From assembly GCA_033816765.1 (NCBI GenBank), contig CM066287.1:5766001-5830000 (forward strand): a stretch of 64,000 bases of DNA, in the 5' to 3' direction. Position numbers and translations under genes: made by a program. Below are positions 49,441 to 62,435 of the stretch, in pieces. The stretch comes from Nothopassalora personata. Its lineage: Eukaryota; Ascomycota; Dothideomycetes; Mycosphaerellales; Mycosphaerellaceae. Numbering within the stretch: the first letter of the stretch is position 1; every line of letters begins with the position of its first letter. The notes beneath the pieces are model-generated. The model searched no databases. It saw nothing but the letters and a program-made list of their open reading frames with translations, and was not told the DNA's origin.

Positions 49441-50355
49441 TGTTGGGAAGGCTGAACTGTGTATTGTGGTGAGCTACATCAAGTGTTGGAGGAGGTACTT
49501 TTCGTGATTGTGCTGAGGCGGTCGAAGGTTGAAGGTCGGAAGGTGGTATGGACTGTGAGGTCTACATGAAACGCCAAAATCAGCTTCGAGAGGTGCGCGG
49601 GAAACGCGAGCGTGCTGCAGAGTGACGTAGATGCGAGATATCGTGAGATGGCATTGATTCTACGACAACGGCACGTTCGTAGTAAATCAGACGAGCAGAA
49701 AGAGCAGCGAAAATGGAGACAGTGGGCGATCCCAAAAGTTCAAGTATACGCTTCTATCGAGCAATACACGCCTTCAGGCGCCACTGCCTTCCCGATAATC
49801 CTCACTAACAATTGAGCGGTATCAAACCACGCCCTCGGGGTATCAGCTGACCAATGTATGTCTTTTCGACTTTGACGAGTCCTGAACAGAAAATCCACAA
49901 AGCTCCTCCTTCTCCTCCCTTCGATTTGTACACGACACCTCCTGCTGAGCCTAAAGAGCCAGGTCGAGGAGGCCGTTTGAGATCAAAAGAGATATTGGGC
50001 TCGCGCTGAGCTAGCTTGATACAGATGCGATAAATGATGGTTCCAGATGATGTCCTGGTCGAGCAAGCTGGAAATGCTCATAGGTAAAGGTTGTTGTACA
50101 TGGTTGAACGCCGTATTCGCGCTTTTGCAAGCGATTGTTTCCCCCTTCCCGACCGCTCATAAACTCCGGTAAAATGATGGTAAAAGTGCCGCTCGAGGCC
50201 AGCCAGTCGAGTTCGGACAGAGAGCCGGGTCTAAGTCCGGGCGCCGGCTGCAATGCTGTAAACACAAAACAAAGGAGATGGTTTTCGAAGCCCGCACCAC
50301 GCCAAACGCCGCAACGTCGGTAGCATTAGATCCCAACAGCCGTGGAAGAGTAGCA
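49441..50355. other. Intergenic, no supported gene
   Basis: Upstream of the Rrp42 gene and downstream of the kinase gene. A 67-codon frame at 49612-49815 has no support. Confidence 0.5.
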
Positions 50356-52816
50356 TTACTGCTGGTAAGCTTTTTGCGTAGCGAAGATGGACGCTGCCGC
50401 CGCTGACGCCCAATCATTCTCATCGTAAGGTGGCGTTGGCCACTGAGGATCGACCACGCCCTTTGGCCGCGTACGCATTGGAGGGATGTCCACTGGCTTC
50501 GTTGGAGTGTAGTCCATGGCGCCATAGCTGATATTCATCTGGTCCTTTGATGGAGACGGCGTGAGGTACGGTGCGGCGTATGCAGGCTCGGATGTGGCCT
50601 GTGGCAGTAGAGGGCGAGCCGGCTGGTATGTCGCCGTTGTGTTCATCGACGGTGCGCTATCGAGTGTCTTCGCTGCCTGGTGAGCGACGGCCAATGCCTC
50701 GTCGAGCAGCTCGTCTTCCTCGCAAGGTGTTTCGTATCTGCTGCTGGGTGCTTGGCGCAGAGACCTTCGCGTGCGGTTCGACATGCGTCGGTTACTAGTA
50801 GCTTCCTCCTTGCTGTATGGCAACGAGTGATGGCGTTTCAGAGTTGGATTGCTTGCCATCTTGATTAGCTGCTTTGGCTGGTTGTTGCCGGCGCCAGCAG
50901 ATGCATCGAGGCTGTAGCGCACATTCTGCAGAGCGCGATCGAGCTCCGCGAAGTTGGGGTCGGAGGAGGGATCAGCGGCCACAGATGCAATGCTTTGTGG
51001 CTCCTGTATTGATTGTCGGATGCTTGAGGCCCACGGAGCACATCCAACATTGGCTTCAGCGTCTTCGTCATTGGGTGACATCGGCCCTGAGTTTCGTCCT
51101 GACAGCCTTCGTGCTCGTTTCCGCAAGTGCGAGAAAAAGCTTTCCCTTTGGCTTCCAGTGGGCGATTTGAGACCATTGGCGCCAGTAAGAGCTCGCTCAG
51201 CTTCTTGACGATGGATATCGGCGTAGTGGTTACCCTGCGAGTTCATCGACAATTGCCTTCCAATCTTCTTGCCTGGCCTTTCGTCAGGCTGCTCTGTCCT
51301 CCGAGTGCTTGCCTGTGCTACAGTAGCATCTGGCAGAGGGGAGATAGGTCGGATAGATGGCAAGATTGGGATCGGGGCGGCGTTGTTTGCAGCACCGTTC
51401 GTCCAGGTCGCCCGCTTGGTAGCAGCTGGTCTGCCCTTATTTGCGACGGCAGCCGGATCTGTTGGATTCGCATGTACCGGAGAAGGACCCGGCGACGAAT
51501 TCTGGTAGGCCTGCACATGCTCCGGTACGGCTGGTCCATGGTTGTCGCGAGCACCCAGTGATTTCCTAAACCACGAAGATGTCTTTGTCGACAGCATTGG
51601 GAGGCCCTCATTCGACTCGCTGTTAACGGTCGTCGACTTCTTCCGTCCCAATGCGTGAGCTGCGCTGCTCTTTCGTCTTAACGGATCTACAGCATCTCTG
51701 AAGTATTCGTGTTCTAGAGCTTGCCTCGAGGTCGGCCGGTTCTCTGGGTCCCAGAGAAGACACCAAGTGATGAAGTGAGCCAGACTAACCGGCCATTGTG
51801 GTGCTGGGAGCACGGTTTCCATCGAATGTGGTGCCATCTTTGGGAACGAGAAACCCAGCTTCTGCGCGAGCTTGATACCCTCCTTCCACTCACCACCTCC
51901 AACCTTCTGGCCATGCTTGCTGACCCAGCTGCCTGGGCTTCCCATGATCTCGCACACTCGCCAAACTTGGTCTACTTCATTGCCGCCGGGGAACAGTGGC
52001 TTCAATGTCGCAATTTCCACGGCCATCGCACCAACAGCCCAGATATCCACTGGTGCCGAGTATTCCCCTGCCCTTAACAGCACTTCAGGTGCACGATACC
52101 ATCTCGTCGACACGTATGTTGTGTACGGAACGCGCGAGTGTGTCTCCCGAGCGAGACCAAAATCTGCAATCTTGATCGAGTATGTCGGGGGGGTCGAGGG
52201 GGGCGTAACGAGGTGCGAGTATCGCTTGAAAGTGTTACCAGCTTCGGGTGCCGAAGTGGAGACAAGAATGTTCTCCGGCTTGATGTCGCGATGGAAAAAG
52301 TGATGATCGTGAATGTGCTCCAGACCTTCCAAGATCTGGAACAAAATGCTCTTGACACTTGTGCCGTCGAGAGGCTTGTGGTCGCGTGCCTTCATTAGTT
52401 GGTAAAGGTTGCCGTCCATATATTCCATGGCAATGTGAAGCTTCTTGCTCAACGGATCGAGGAAGATGTCGTAGGCTGGGACAAGATGTGGATGGTTGGG
52501 TATTGACTTCAGGAAGATGACCTCGCGGAGTTCCATGCACTGCGCAAAATTTTCAAAGGTCTTCTTCATAGTCTTGATAGCCACCTGTTCGACGCGTCAG
52601 ATGTTGGAAATCTCGTGAGTGTTGGACGTTGGCACTTACCAGTGTTCCTCTTCGAACGAGATGTGCGCCAGCGCTCCTCGTCCTACCCAGTGTGACAGAG
52701 CCAAAGCTGCCATCACCAATGTCTTTGAGGATTTCGAACTTGTCCTCGAGAGACATCACAGAGTGTGAGCTGGACGACCACCCGCGGTAGGACATGTTGT
52801 CATACGCGACAGTCAT
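50356..52816 (-). CDS. Ime2/RCK-type serine/threonine protein kinase (801 aa)
   Basis: Two exons, 52816-52640 and 52584-50356; the 55-nt intron joins TLVAIKTMKK in frame. Kinase domain: Gly loop GDGSFG, VAIK lysine, HRDIKPEN catalytic loop, DFG magnesium motif, and a TTYVSTRWYRAPE activation segment with the T-x-Y dual phosphorylation site. A CDK/MAPK-like C-lobe carries DIWAVGAMAVEI. This combination is typical of the Ime2/MAK/ICK (RCK) family, which controls meiosis, sexual development and hyphal growth in fungi. The 450-residue tail is Ser/Pro/Arg-rich and disordered with many phosphorylation-like sites. The start at 52816 (MTVAYDNMSYRGW) is my choice; the frame is open to 52861. Confidence 0.9.
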
Positions 52817-55800
52817 GACTGCCTTGATAGCTTCGAACTTCTTCGAAGCTTTCGTCCGCACTTTGGCTGGTTGCTACCGTGGCATAGAGCTTGATCAATG
52901 GTATTATGGATCTAAGATGTGGTCAGCAACTTGATATCTCAAAACAGTTCATCGCCACGCGTACCTTTGATGGATGTAAAGATGGTGCCAATGGATCGCA
53001 GTGGAGGAGGGTGTACCGTCAAGGCCACAGTATTAGAGATTAGTTGGCGTTGATAAGTAGACTTTAGATACAAAGGATAAGGATGGGGACCCAGGGGACT
53101 GGAGTCAGGGTCTGGTACTGGCGTCGAGTGGGACGTAAAAGAATGTAGACGGTGAAGACCTGGAAAGTTGATGTCGAGGATGAGGTCGGCCGGTAAGACG
53201 AGAGAAGGGAGGCTCCAATCCCACGGTCGGCGGATGGGTACCCGAAAGTATGGCCTCCTCTAGCAGTCGATCAGTGACAACCAGTGCTGTAGTAGCGTGG
53301 CTCGGGGCTTGTGCCTTTGGCCTGGAGTGGGTCCTCTGGAAGGTGATGAGACAGGTCAATGCTTTGTGGGCACAGGAAAGGAGGCTCGCTTCGAGCCAGA
53401 ATCCGTGTTTCCACTGCGGTTCGAGCCGCCGCGGTGCGCTCTGTGGGAAGGCCGCGATGGTCGAGATGTGCGTCTTGGAAAAGGCAACGCGTGTGTGCTG
53501 CTGAGGAGTGGCCACGAGGGATGCCCGTCGAGTCGAGGAGCGAACGTGCCTTGTGTTAATTTAGGCGGGAATGAAGTGAGACACGAGGTGGGCAGGACGG
53601 GCGTAATGAGCGATATTGATCGCGGTTAGTGCCGTTTCCAGAAGGTTGCGGACTGGGCAGGCCGGGAAGACGCCAGGAGGGATGAAAGATGGCAGCGCGG
53701 CGCTGTCGAGCAGAATGAAGGACGCTTGTTGGAGCGTTTTTTGTTGTGAGAGCAACGGCCGTGGCCGTGGCCGTGGCCGTGGTCTCACGCTGGCTGCAAA
53801 TCGAGGCTTCAGCCCCTGGACGCGAGACTAAACCTAGCAAGCGGTGACGTGGGAGTGGTCCAAGAGTCTGCTGGCTGCCCAAAGCGTAATAATGCGCGTG
53901 GAGAGTGGTAGGCCCGCCATACAGAAAGAACGATGTTGCGGGTGCGTGTCATCTGCCGCAGATACAGGCGGAGCGATGATGTGACTGGAGATTGAACCGC
54001 AGGGAGCCCTTTCAGCAGCGATACCACTGAGGCAGGCACGCAGGCAGGAGTGGCCGAATTGCTGTTTTTAGGTCTAGATCGGCGACTCATGCAGAAGTCA
54101 GTCTCGCCGCTGTGCTCGGTCGCGTCGCGTTGCGACGCGCGAGCAGATGCCACGCGGCAGCTGCAGGTCCTGTTTGTTGCCCAGCCCTAGCGCAGCTACC
54201 AATCGCCATCGTGGTTGCAATCTCTATGGAGACTACACTACAGTACTGCGCAGTACCCCTCCATAGCGACGACCAGCGCACGCGCATGACAATAATAATC
54301 ATCCTCGCTGCGCGTTCGGCAGGAAGTCAGTCACTGTGCAGTGTTCCGCCGAGGCCGACTCCTTGTTTTTAGCCTTCAATTACGCCCCTGTCCATCACCT
54401 TGCGGCTTCCCTCCCCGGGACGAGAGCAGAAAACAAGGTTCCAGCGAGTCCAGTGCCTGATTCGCTAATGCCGGCTCTGTCCTCGACCACCCGTCCCGCG
54501 ACACCGGGCGGCAGAACCACTGGCACAAATCAACAGCACTGCATGTGTAATAATCAATAACACGTTCTGTACTTGCAGGCGCTGCTATCGCGAAGGGTTT
54601 GTTGCAGCGGTGGGACGATAGCAACGAGTCTAATGATGCATTTCGTCAACGCTCTATTATTGAGATGAGTTGGCAGATGCGGAGACAGTCCTCACATCGG
54701 AAGGCACGACTGCCGAAGCGAGCCAACACGCAGAAGTCGTTGGTCGGCAAATTCCCGAGGACCAACAGCGAGCAGTTGCACCAGGATTCTTGATAACATC
54801 TACCACAGGTCAGCTCGCGGTGTTGGTATCTCACGCAAAATGACACCATGCAAGTATCTTGGTCGATGGCATCTGCATTCCTGCTGCTGGTGGTGCTCGT
54901 CCAGCGACAATGACTTGATGAGGTCCATGGGTTGACAGTGGCACATCCCACTTTGTCTCGGGATCTATGTTTCCCACCCACTAACACTGAACCGGTCCAT
55001 TGGTCAAGAACGGGCGGAGCGGGTATAGTGCTCCTGTCGGGGACCTTATCACCAGGAGCGTTTGGAGCCACGATCGTCCTGCTTTACCTCGCTGCATCGG
55101 CTCACTCACTGTCATCGACGTGAACGACTTTGTAGTTTTTGGAGACTCCCAGATGTCGAGGTTGGCGTCTTGTGCTGGCGAGGCCACAGCGCGCCGCGTC
55201 GTCAAACGATATGAACCGCCACTTCGTACAGAGATTCGACAGATGCACCGGATGCACGTTCCCGGAAGAAGCGATCCGTTAATTCCTTGTTCCTGACGAG
55301 CTGCAACTCCGCAAAGTCAGTCTCTCCTACTTACGCCCTACAGTGCGTTGTGCATCTGCTAGCCATGCAGGAGGCAGTGTACTTGCAAAGCGGTTAAACG
55401 GATCAAAATCGTCGATACCAGTGGTGACTGTAAGACATACTGGCTGGTCACCGTTCAACGATGACCACGTTACCACTGGCAGGTATAGCCGCCACTACAG
55501 TCGTCTTGCCAGGTGAATGTTGCTCGACCTTCCATTCGCCAGCGCTATCAGCAACAACCGACTTACCGCCATCACATCCTCCACTGCAAACAAAAAGAAA
55601 CTGACCAAAGTTCGAATCCTCGATTTGTACTCACGCCATCGTTGCATGTGCTGGCTGTCTCGTGCAGCTACATCGTAATCTTGCTAAATTTGTTCGAGCC
55701 GAAGACAGGTCCCGCGGCTGTTCTTCGTAAAGCCGGCAGCTCGCGGGTCGACAGCATCTTGCTGAGAATGTTGACGATTCGAAGCCTCCGACTCGAAGGA

Positions 55801-57339
55801 CATCAAACAAATATCACGAGAGCTATTCGCGCCAAAAAAAAAGCCACATCTCTGTTCCTCCTCCCGCCAGATTGTGGGGATGGTACATCACACGCCGCAC
55901 CTGGTCAAGGGTGAAGTTCGGATATCACCGAGTCGGAATATCTGGTATGATGCTCCGACTCCGGACTCTACTAACACGTGATCGACTCATGGACGACCTT
56001 GTAAGAGACTAAGTGGCAAGACTGCACTTTTACCCTAATCTCGGTCGTGACGACATATTGCATCTGGAACATTGTTGTTGAAAATAGCTGATGGGCTCGT
56101 AAGCATATGGGGCAATGAGATCTGCTGCAGAGATCGTGGATACCGATATGAAGCCATGCTTGAGCGCAAGGTCGATGAGGATTCGCGTCCTTCGGACGGT
56201 GCCCGTGCTCTCCTTTCCGAGAGATATTATGGTGGCTATTGTTATCTCCTGGCGGGTGGCGGACGAGTGGCGGTGCATAAGTGCTGCTCACCTCCTGGTC
56301 CGGGTCGAGGAGCGTGCTCAATATGACACGAGCTCAGCAGGATAGAAGTCTCGGTGCACGCTGTCATAAAGTTCAGGGTAGCTGCATGAAATATTGACGG
56401 CAGCTAGCTGGACGATACTGGACTTTTATAATCGCGTACACGCCCGTGCCGAACTGTTATCGCCCGGCAGATTTTGTCTACAGAACCCGCGGCCCGGATC
56501 GGTACAGAGCATTCCGCAGGAGCGTATGCTATTGTACACCACAGCAAGCTCCAATCTCGTATCCTGCTCCTCTAATCGATGTGCCGAGGAAGGACCCTCG
56601 ATACTTCGACTACGCAATTCATCACCGCCGCAAAGACGTTCGCCCGGTACGTGCTACAGTATTTGTCCATGAACTCCACTTCCAATCAAGGTTGGTCTTC
56701 TCGGCAGTATCAGGTCAGACGGCTGCTCATGTCGGCTCCTGTACAGCAAGCGGGCGTTCCTGCAGGTGGCGTCTCAGGTGCTGGGAAGATGCCAGTCGCG
56801 CGCACAGCTGCGAACAAGTCTGCGAGGCGTCGTTACTGCTTTCGGAGCTATTAGTGGACATTTGGACAGCCATCAAGCAGCTCACCGCGAGAGTCGTGTC
56901 TGCCATCTTTGCGGTCTTGATCGCTGCTGCCTATTCATCAGAGTTACGAAGGACAATCACCTCAATGTTGCTCTTCGTTCCAGCTCAACTCGTCGCCGAA
57001 GTTGGCGCAGCGCCAGGAACATTCTGCCTGTCCCGCAGGGCTGGTCGTTGCAAGAAGGAAGAAGCATCCGCATTGTCAGTGATGATTGGATGCATGTACT
57101 TGATAAAGTCATTCTTCTCTCCTAGTATCTGCTTCAGGATGTCCTAGTCGAACTGCTGGAGCTTGTTATGTGCTTCGAGGGAACGAGCTAGCCAGGCGGC
57201 ACGTTGCCACGTTCTCCTTTTCGACGGTCCTTCTTCGTCACGACAAGAGTCTCTGGTCTTGTGTGGCGCTCTGTCTCATGGGTACAGTTGATGCGAGCAT
57301 TGTCAAGAACAACGTGTAGATGGTGTCGCCGGGTCTTGC
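52817..57339. other. Gene-poor 4.5 kb
   Basis: No gene could be supported. Frames of 60-233 codons occur, for example 56446-57147 and 56766-57125 on the plus strand, but show no domain, no coherent splicing and unusual composition. The first kilobase is probably leader and promoter of the kinase gene; a short GGCCGT repeat is at 53756-53782. A GC-rich inverted repeat is near 54118-54145 (GTCGCGTTGCGACGCG). The sequence is not RIP-like. Confidence 0.5.
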
Positions 57340-58366
57340 TCATCGGAAATTGCTCGACTTGCTGCATCGTACTGAGCAGCAAGAGATCGAGCTTCCAGCA
57401 GTCGCTGCAGGGGCAATTAACACGATTGCACGATAAGTTCTGCGCGGCGTTTGGCTGCGCCCTAACGTATGTGCGCAAGTCAGTGTCGAGTATCGTGCAG
57501 TAACGTTTTGGAAGGCACCCCCTGATCCTCCCGTCAGACATTGTGCGGCGACAGCTTGAGAGTATTTCAAAAATGGTATAAGTATGTTGCTGGGCACACC
57601 CAGCTGCTGCAAACAGGTGTAAATGCTCAGCGCACGGCAGGAGGCTCGAAGCTGATCAGCCTTGTCATTGTAGACGACGTAGGTTGTAATCCAGTAGAGA
57701 TTTCCGGCTGTCTTCGAAGGAGTTGTGCTCTGAGGTTGTGGCTCCTGACAGTCTAGCTTTTGTCGCTTGTTGGCATGCGCAGCTTGTACCTCCAGGTGGA
57801 AGGAAGTCATCGTCATGTTAAACACATTGTCGAAAGTGGCGGGCACGTCGAAGGCGCCGTTGGTAGTGATTCTTCTAGTCCACGCTGACAAGGAAGCTAG
57901 CATAAAATATGTCCGCTGTTGGTGAGCCTTCAATAGCGGCTCAGCTCTGTAGTGAAGTCAGTGATGGCTGTCTCCAACGAATGGCATATGTAGACTTACT
58001 GAGCATACACGAAGTTCGCCCCGTCCAAGCAAATGGCAACATTGGCCAAAGCGTAGCCATCATCTACAGTCGGTGACGTGCATAGAATAACGCTGTCCCT
58101 CAGGGCTGCCAGCGCAGCATCTGCAGCTGACCCTTTGTGTTGGCTGAAGCCACCACCGAACAGCTGCTGAAGTGCGATGAAACGCTGGCTGATGCCATTG
58201 AGCTTTGAAAGTGCCAGAGAGACTCTTTCATCCATCAGTAGTGCGACCTGCAATGTCAACAATTCGGATTGACTCACATCGAAGATAACTCCTTCAGATC
58301 TGCGTTGGACATCAGCTGGCCCACTGCCTTGTAGACTTCAGGTGGGAGACTCCAACGTGCAGCCAT
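57340..58366 (-). CDS. Three-exon protein of unknown function
   Basis: Predicted exons 58366-58278, 58224-58000 and 57946-57340, with two 53-nt introns that both keep phase. The protein begins MAARWSLPPEVYKAVGQLM and runs through ALSKLNGISQRFIALQQLFGG, ADAALAALRDSV and ALANVAICLDGANFVYAQ into AEPLLKAHQQRTYFML. The first two exons are helical and Ala/Leu-rich, and the start resembles proteins that open with an F-box-like LPPEV motif. The third has a basic HANKRQKL patch. The C-terminus is uncertain: the last 70 residues look random, so a further splice may exist near 57550-57600. Function not recognised. Confidence 0.45.
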
Positions 58367-58559
58367 GATACTCCGAGCAAGCAGATTGACCCTCTTCACA
58401 GCCACCAAGCACAAGACGACTGCTGAGATGACCTTGTCTGAGAGAGACTTGCTTCCCGCCCTTGCATATATGCGTGATACTGCATTGGCTAATGATCCCT
58501 ATGCTTCTGCGTTCGTGTCCACAATGAATCGACGGTGCTCCGCCGTAGGGTTCCTGACA

Positions 58560-60158
58560 TGACGGCTGGTTGGCTCAGATTGCAGCCTTTTCATCAGCCA
58601 CTGCAAGATCACTACGATGTGGTCCATTGATCGTAATCAGTTGTGGCCAAGTGCGAAAGATGTCTTGGGGAAGTTGGCGACATGCGATCGCCGTACCAAA
58701 ATCACAACCTATAATCTTAGCGATACTACCATAGGAGCACATACACGTACCGTGTCACGATACCAGTGGGTGGACTGAGCTCCAGCATTGCCCGTATATC
58801 CTGAATACCCATACTCATAGTTATGGGGGTGTCACGTTCGTCGTACGGATCGAGGTTGATCCCCTTTTCTTCATCAACGTCGACGTCTTGGAGTAATTTC
58901 AACCCCTTCAAGTCTACCACGTGCTTCAACTTTGTGGAACTGTCAATGACATAGTCGATGGCGTGAAGATTATCATCCTCCTCTTCCGAATCTTCATCGT
59001 CATCCCACCAACCTCCTCGTGGTCGACCTCTGCCACCCCAGTGATCATATGATTCCTCTGCACCTCCCGTGCGATGGTACTCCATGGTAGCCAGGAATTT
59101 GTCATAATGGTATTGAGCTGCATAGTACTGGAGGGCTGTTATTCGAGCTCTGTCCGCACCTTTCATTGCGCCGAACTTGAAGCTTGCTTCGGTATACTTG
59201 TAATCGAGCACAAAAAGAAGCTCTTGAGGCTCGTAACGATAAGACCAAGCTTTAAGAGCATGCTGTAGGGCAGGCTGTTGCAGCACCACCTCCGGCAGTT
59301 TGAACTGGACCCTGTATAGGATCGGGCATGATCAGGTCATACGTCAACACCAAGCGATATCCGGATGTGCCCAGTGTCACTTCGTGGATAACGTCAGAAT
59401 ACCAACAGGCGCAACAAGGTTGCGTGCTCGATGTCGCAAAACGCTTGCGAACTCCATTGTGAGAAAGCACGAAATCGCCTCACTCATGAGCTGCGGGCAG
59501 ACACAACACCATGGTACCGAACATGCCTGGTGCTTTGTCCGTACTGAGACGTGGTCAGAATCAACCGACGCGTGGATTGCCTAACATTTACTCGGTATGC
59601 GGTTTGAAATGGGCGCCTGGTTCGTACAACAGCATTCTGTATAGCTGCATGCGGCACTTTTCTAGAACTCCAAAGGACTTTCCCAGCCAACGTGCAGCAT
59701 TCATCTCAGACTTGCGGGATCTGGCGGTAGTTACCCGGAACTGCTCGACGTTCAACACCCAGGCGCTGCGAATGTTGCGGTCCATCACGGTCCCAGAGCC
59801 CTTCCCGAATGGAGCCTGATGAGAAGCAGCGATGATATGTTGGGCGTCAGCCTCTTGTAGGGGCAGTTGAATCGGTCCAGCTTCCATCCACGACCAATGC
59901 AGGATCGACATAATCAAGTACACTCGACCAGGCTACAAAATCCCCAGTGGGCCGTATGCTGCTGCAGAGAGCATTGTCCAGAGCGTCCTTTACCTCGTCC
60001 TCTGATAGATCGGCCACCGAGTCGTAATCTCCTTGGTCGCTTTCTTGATCATATTCCTCATTCTTGATTGCGACACCATCTACAGGTTCGCCCTGTGTGA
60101 TCCCGTTGTCATCATCCTGTTGAAGAAATACAGCCGGCAGCCCAATAGATGAAGACAT
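58560..60158 (-). pseudogene. 2-oxoglutarate/Fe(II) oxygenase-like gene, disabled
   Basis: Starts MSSSIGLPAVF at ATG 60158 and resembles fungal prolyl-4-hydroxylase-type oxygenases. An acidic N-terminus is followed by LLYEPGAHFKPHTDT (iron-binding H-x-D), GMFGTMVLCLP, GDFVLSHNGV and ACWYSDVIHEV...SGYRLVLTYDL (second His and 2OG Arg). Defects: a one-base frameshift at about 59882-59884, an in-frame TGA (59482-59480) where Gly would be expected before GDFVLS, and another frame change near 59290-59310. The intron at 59544-59591 still splices cleanly. A long frame (58726-59289) with an acidic WWDDDEDSEEEDD loop follows, then decayed sequence. The defects could be sequencing errors, but three in one gene favour a pseudogene. 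Confidence 0.7.
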
Positions 60159-60621
60159 GGTGCCCGTATCTCAAAGGAATTTCGAGAGATGAAAAGCAGA
60201 AGCAAGCCTGAAGAAGAACGCGATGTGATGTGTCGTAGACTTAACTTTAGACGTAGCACGCGATGCCATGCACTGCAATCTCGCACGAACTGACACGCAG
60301 TCACGCCATTAGGAGGTGTGTACTCTCAACCATAATCGGTGCTATTGCCGCATCGATGGGCTCAGGACTGCTGTGTTCTCGACTGCATCAATGTCATTGC
60401 ATCAAAGGCGGTGTCCTCGTGAGTGATGTAGATGTGAAAGGGAGGAAGATGGACCAAGTACTCCACAACCCCCACTGTGCACGGTTGCGAGACTTGTCCC
60501 TGCATGAATAGGTAGGTAGCATGTGCTCGGTAGAGTAGACGCAGAAGCCCTTCATGCGACCACCATCCCTCCTTATTCCTCATCCTACCATTGCAGCAGC
60601 GCTTGGGCGATCGTCATCAGC
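60159..60621. other. Divergent intergenic region
   Basis: Separates the starts of the oxygenase pseudogene (-) and the BSD gene (+). No feature recognised. Confidence 0.5.
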
Positions 60622-61662
60622 ATGGATGTAGCTTACGACCGCATACAAGAAGAAGCCCTGACTCCCGATCAGAAACGTGCCGCCGACACAGGCAACAGTC
60701 AGACACAGTCCAACCTCAATACCGAGCTCTCCGAAGCATTCAAGGCTGTTTCGGCTTCACCATGGGGCGCAAAGCTAGGAGGATGGTTCTCGCAGGCGCG
60801 GAAACAAGGAGAGACATTCGTCCAGGACCTACAAAAGGAAGCAACTGAAGCTTCAGAACAAGCGACGAAGGGCTTCAGCAGTCTAAGGGAACAGGTCGTG
60901 CAGAGGACAAGAGGCATGACATTGGATGCTGAGGCTGGATCTGAATGTCAAATATCTGGCGAAGAAGCTGTCCCCAACGTCACGACCACAGGCGCGGAGC
61001 GGGAAGTGAAGGACGAGGCTGGCACAGCGAAACCGGAGAGTCTACCTACCGACATCGTGAAAGAAGCTGGAAGCTTGGTCGCGAGTCTCAGAGCAACTGC
61101 TGCGAGCAGACTCAAAGATCTACAAAAGGCAGAAGATGCTGCGGACGAAGCACTGTTGAAGTTCGGAACCAATGTTAGGAACTTCCTCCGAGATGCTGTC
61201 ACTATCTCGGCACCCGACGATGATGAGATTAAGCTTGGTAGCGAAGTGCTGTTCGAGACTCAGGAGCCAGGTACTGGCAAGAAGATCTTCCACACGACCC
61301 GATTAGACGCCCAACTTCATGCGATACATACCACCTCGAGCTCTTTCACGGAAGATCCGGAAGGCGAAGAGTGGACATCTTGGGCGAGAGACTTCGACGT
61401 CAACAAGAAGACTGATGCTATAGCCACAGACCTAGAGCAGTACGGAGAGCTCAGGCGAGCTATGGAGAAACTTGTTCCCGAGAAGGTCGAGTACAAAACG
61501 TTCTGGACTAGGTACTACTTTCTGCGGAAGGCCGTGGAAGAGGACGAGAAGAAGAGGAAGGAGGTGCTCAAAGGTACGAAAATCCTCCAAGATCGCCTGA
61601 TCGTCCGTTATGCTAATGTTCATGCAGGTGCTACCGCAGACACTGAAGAAGAGGTAGCGTGG

Positions 61663-61697
<35 letters not shown>

Positions 61698-61956
61698 AGA
61701 GGAGCCGTCCACACCACAGCCACCTCATGCAATCAATAGCAAAGCCTCGGAGTCGACCACAACCCTCAACGCCTCATCTGTTACCAACAACGCCCAGCTG
61801 AAGCCTAATGAGCCACGACGAAGCGATGACGAGAACAAGAGCGTTGCCGATTCGGATGCCAGCTACGATTTGGTCTCCGGTGCTACTAGCCGTGCGCGTG
61901 GAAGTCCCAAGGAGGCTGCGAAGAAGGACGACGATAGCGACGATGATTGGGAGTGA
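60622..61956 (+). CDS. BSD-domain protein (426 aa)
   Basis: Start ATG 60622 (MDVAYDRIQEEALT). Two exons, 60622-61573 and 61628-61956. The 54-nt intron has GTACG donor, GCTAAT branch and GCAG acceptor; it is a multiple of three and stop-free, so it is invisible in a plain frame search. N-terminal amphipathic region (SPWGAKLGGWFSQARKQGE), coiled coil, then a BSD domain at about residues 245-315 (WTSWARDFDV...YKTFWTRYYFL with the conserved Phe-Trp pair). The acidic tail has a run of about ten Asp from a GAC repeat (61662-61695) and ends DDDSDDDWE. Resembles yeast Dos2-type BSD proteins. Likely a cytoplasmic or nuclear adaptor. Confidence 0.87.
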
Positions 61957-62371
61957 TAGCTTCGAGCGGCTGCTGCCCGTGCAATTGTTTTGACCATGCT
62001 CTACCTGAGGTTCCCTCCGTGCGATTTTATGATACCAGGGATATGCTACACAGGAAGAGGGGTTGGTCAGGGGTATTGTAGGCGCTCGGCTCGTAGTTAA
62101 TGGTGTAGAGGCGTCTTCTAGAGCGCTTGTATGGAGGCTTTGAATGTCATCAAACACATGACTGCGCTGGGTGCATTCATTCCATACCTGTAATTGTGGC
62201 CAAGAATGTACCGGTACGTGCGTGACGAAAGACAGCAGCGTGGACGGCTTTTACGAACGGCATGGGTGGCATGGACTGGGATGAGCTCAGTGTGCCGCCG
62301 CACACATAAAGCGATCTAAGCACACCTTCATATATGTTACCCCACAGATGCTTATACGATGATGATGATGT

Positions 62372-62435
<64 letters not shown>

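Noticed and set aside
56446..57147. 233-codon plus-strand frame
   Set aside because: Cys/Arg/Ser-heavy composition without domain, no splice logic, and competing frames on both strands.
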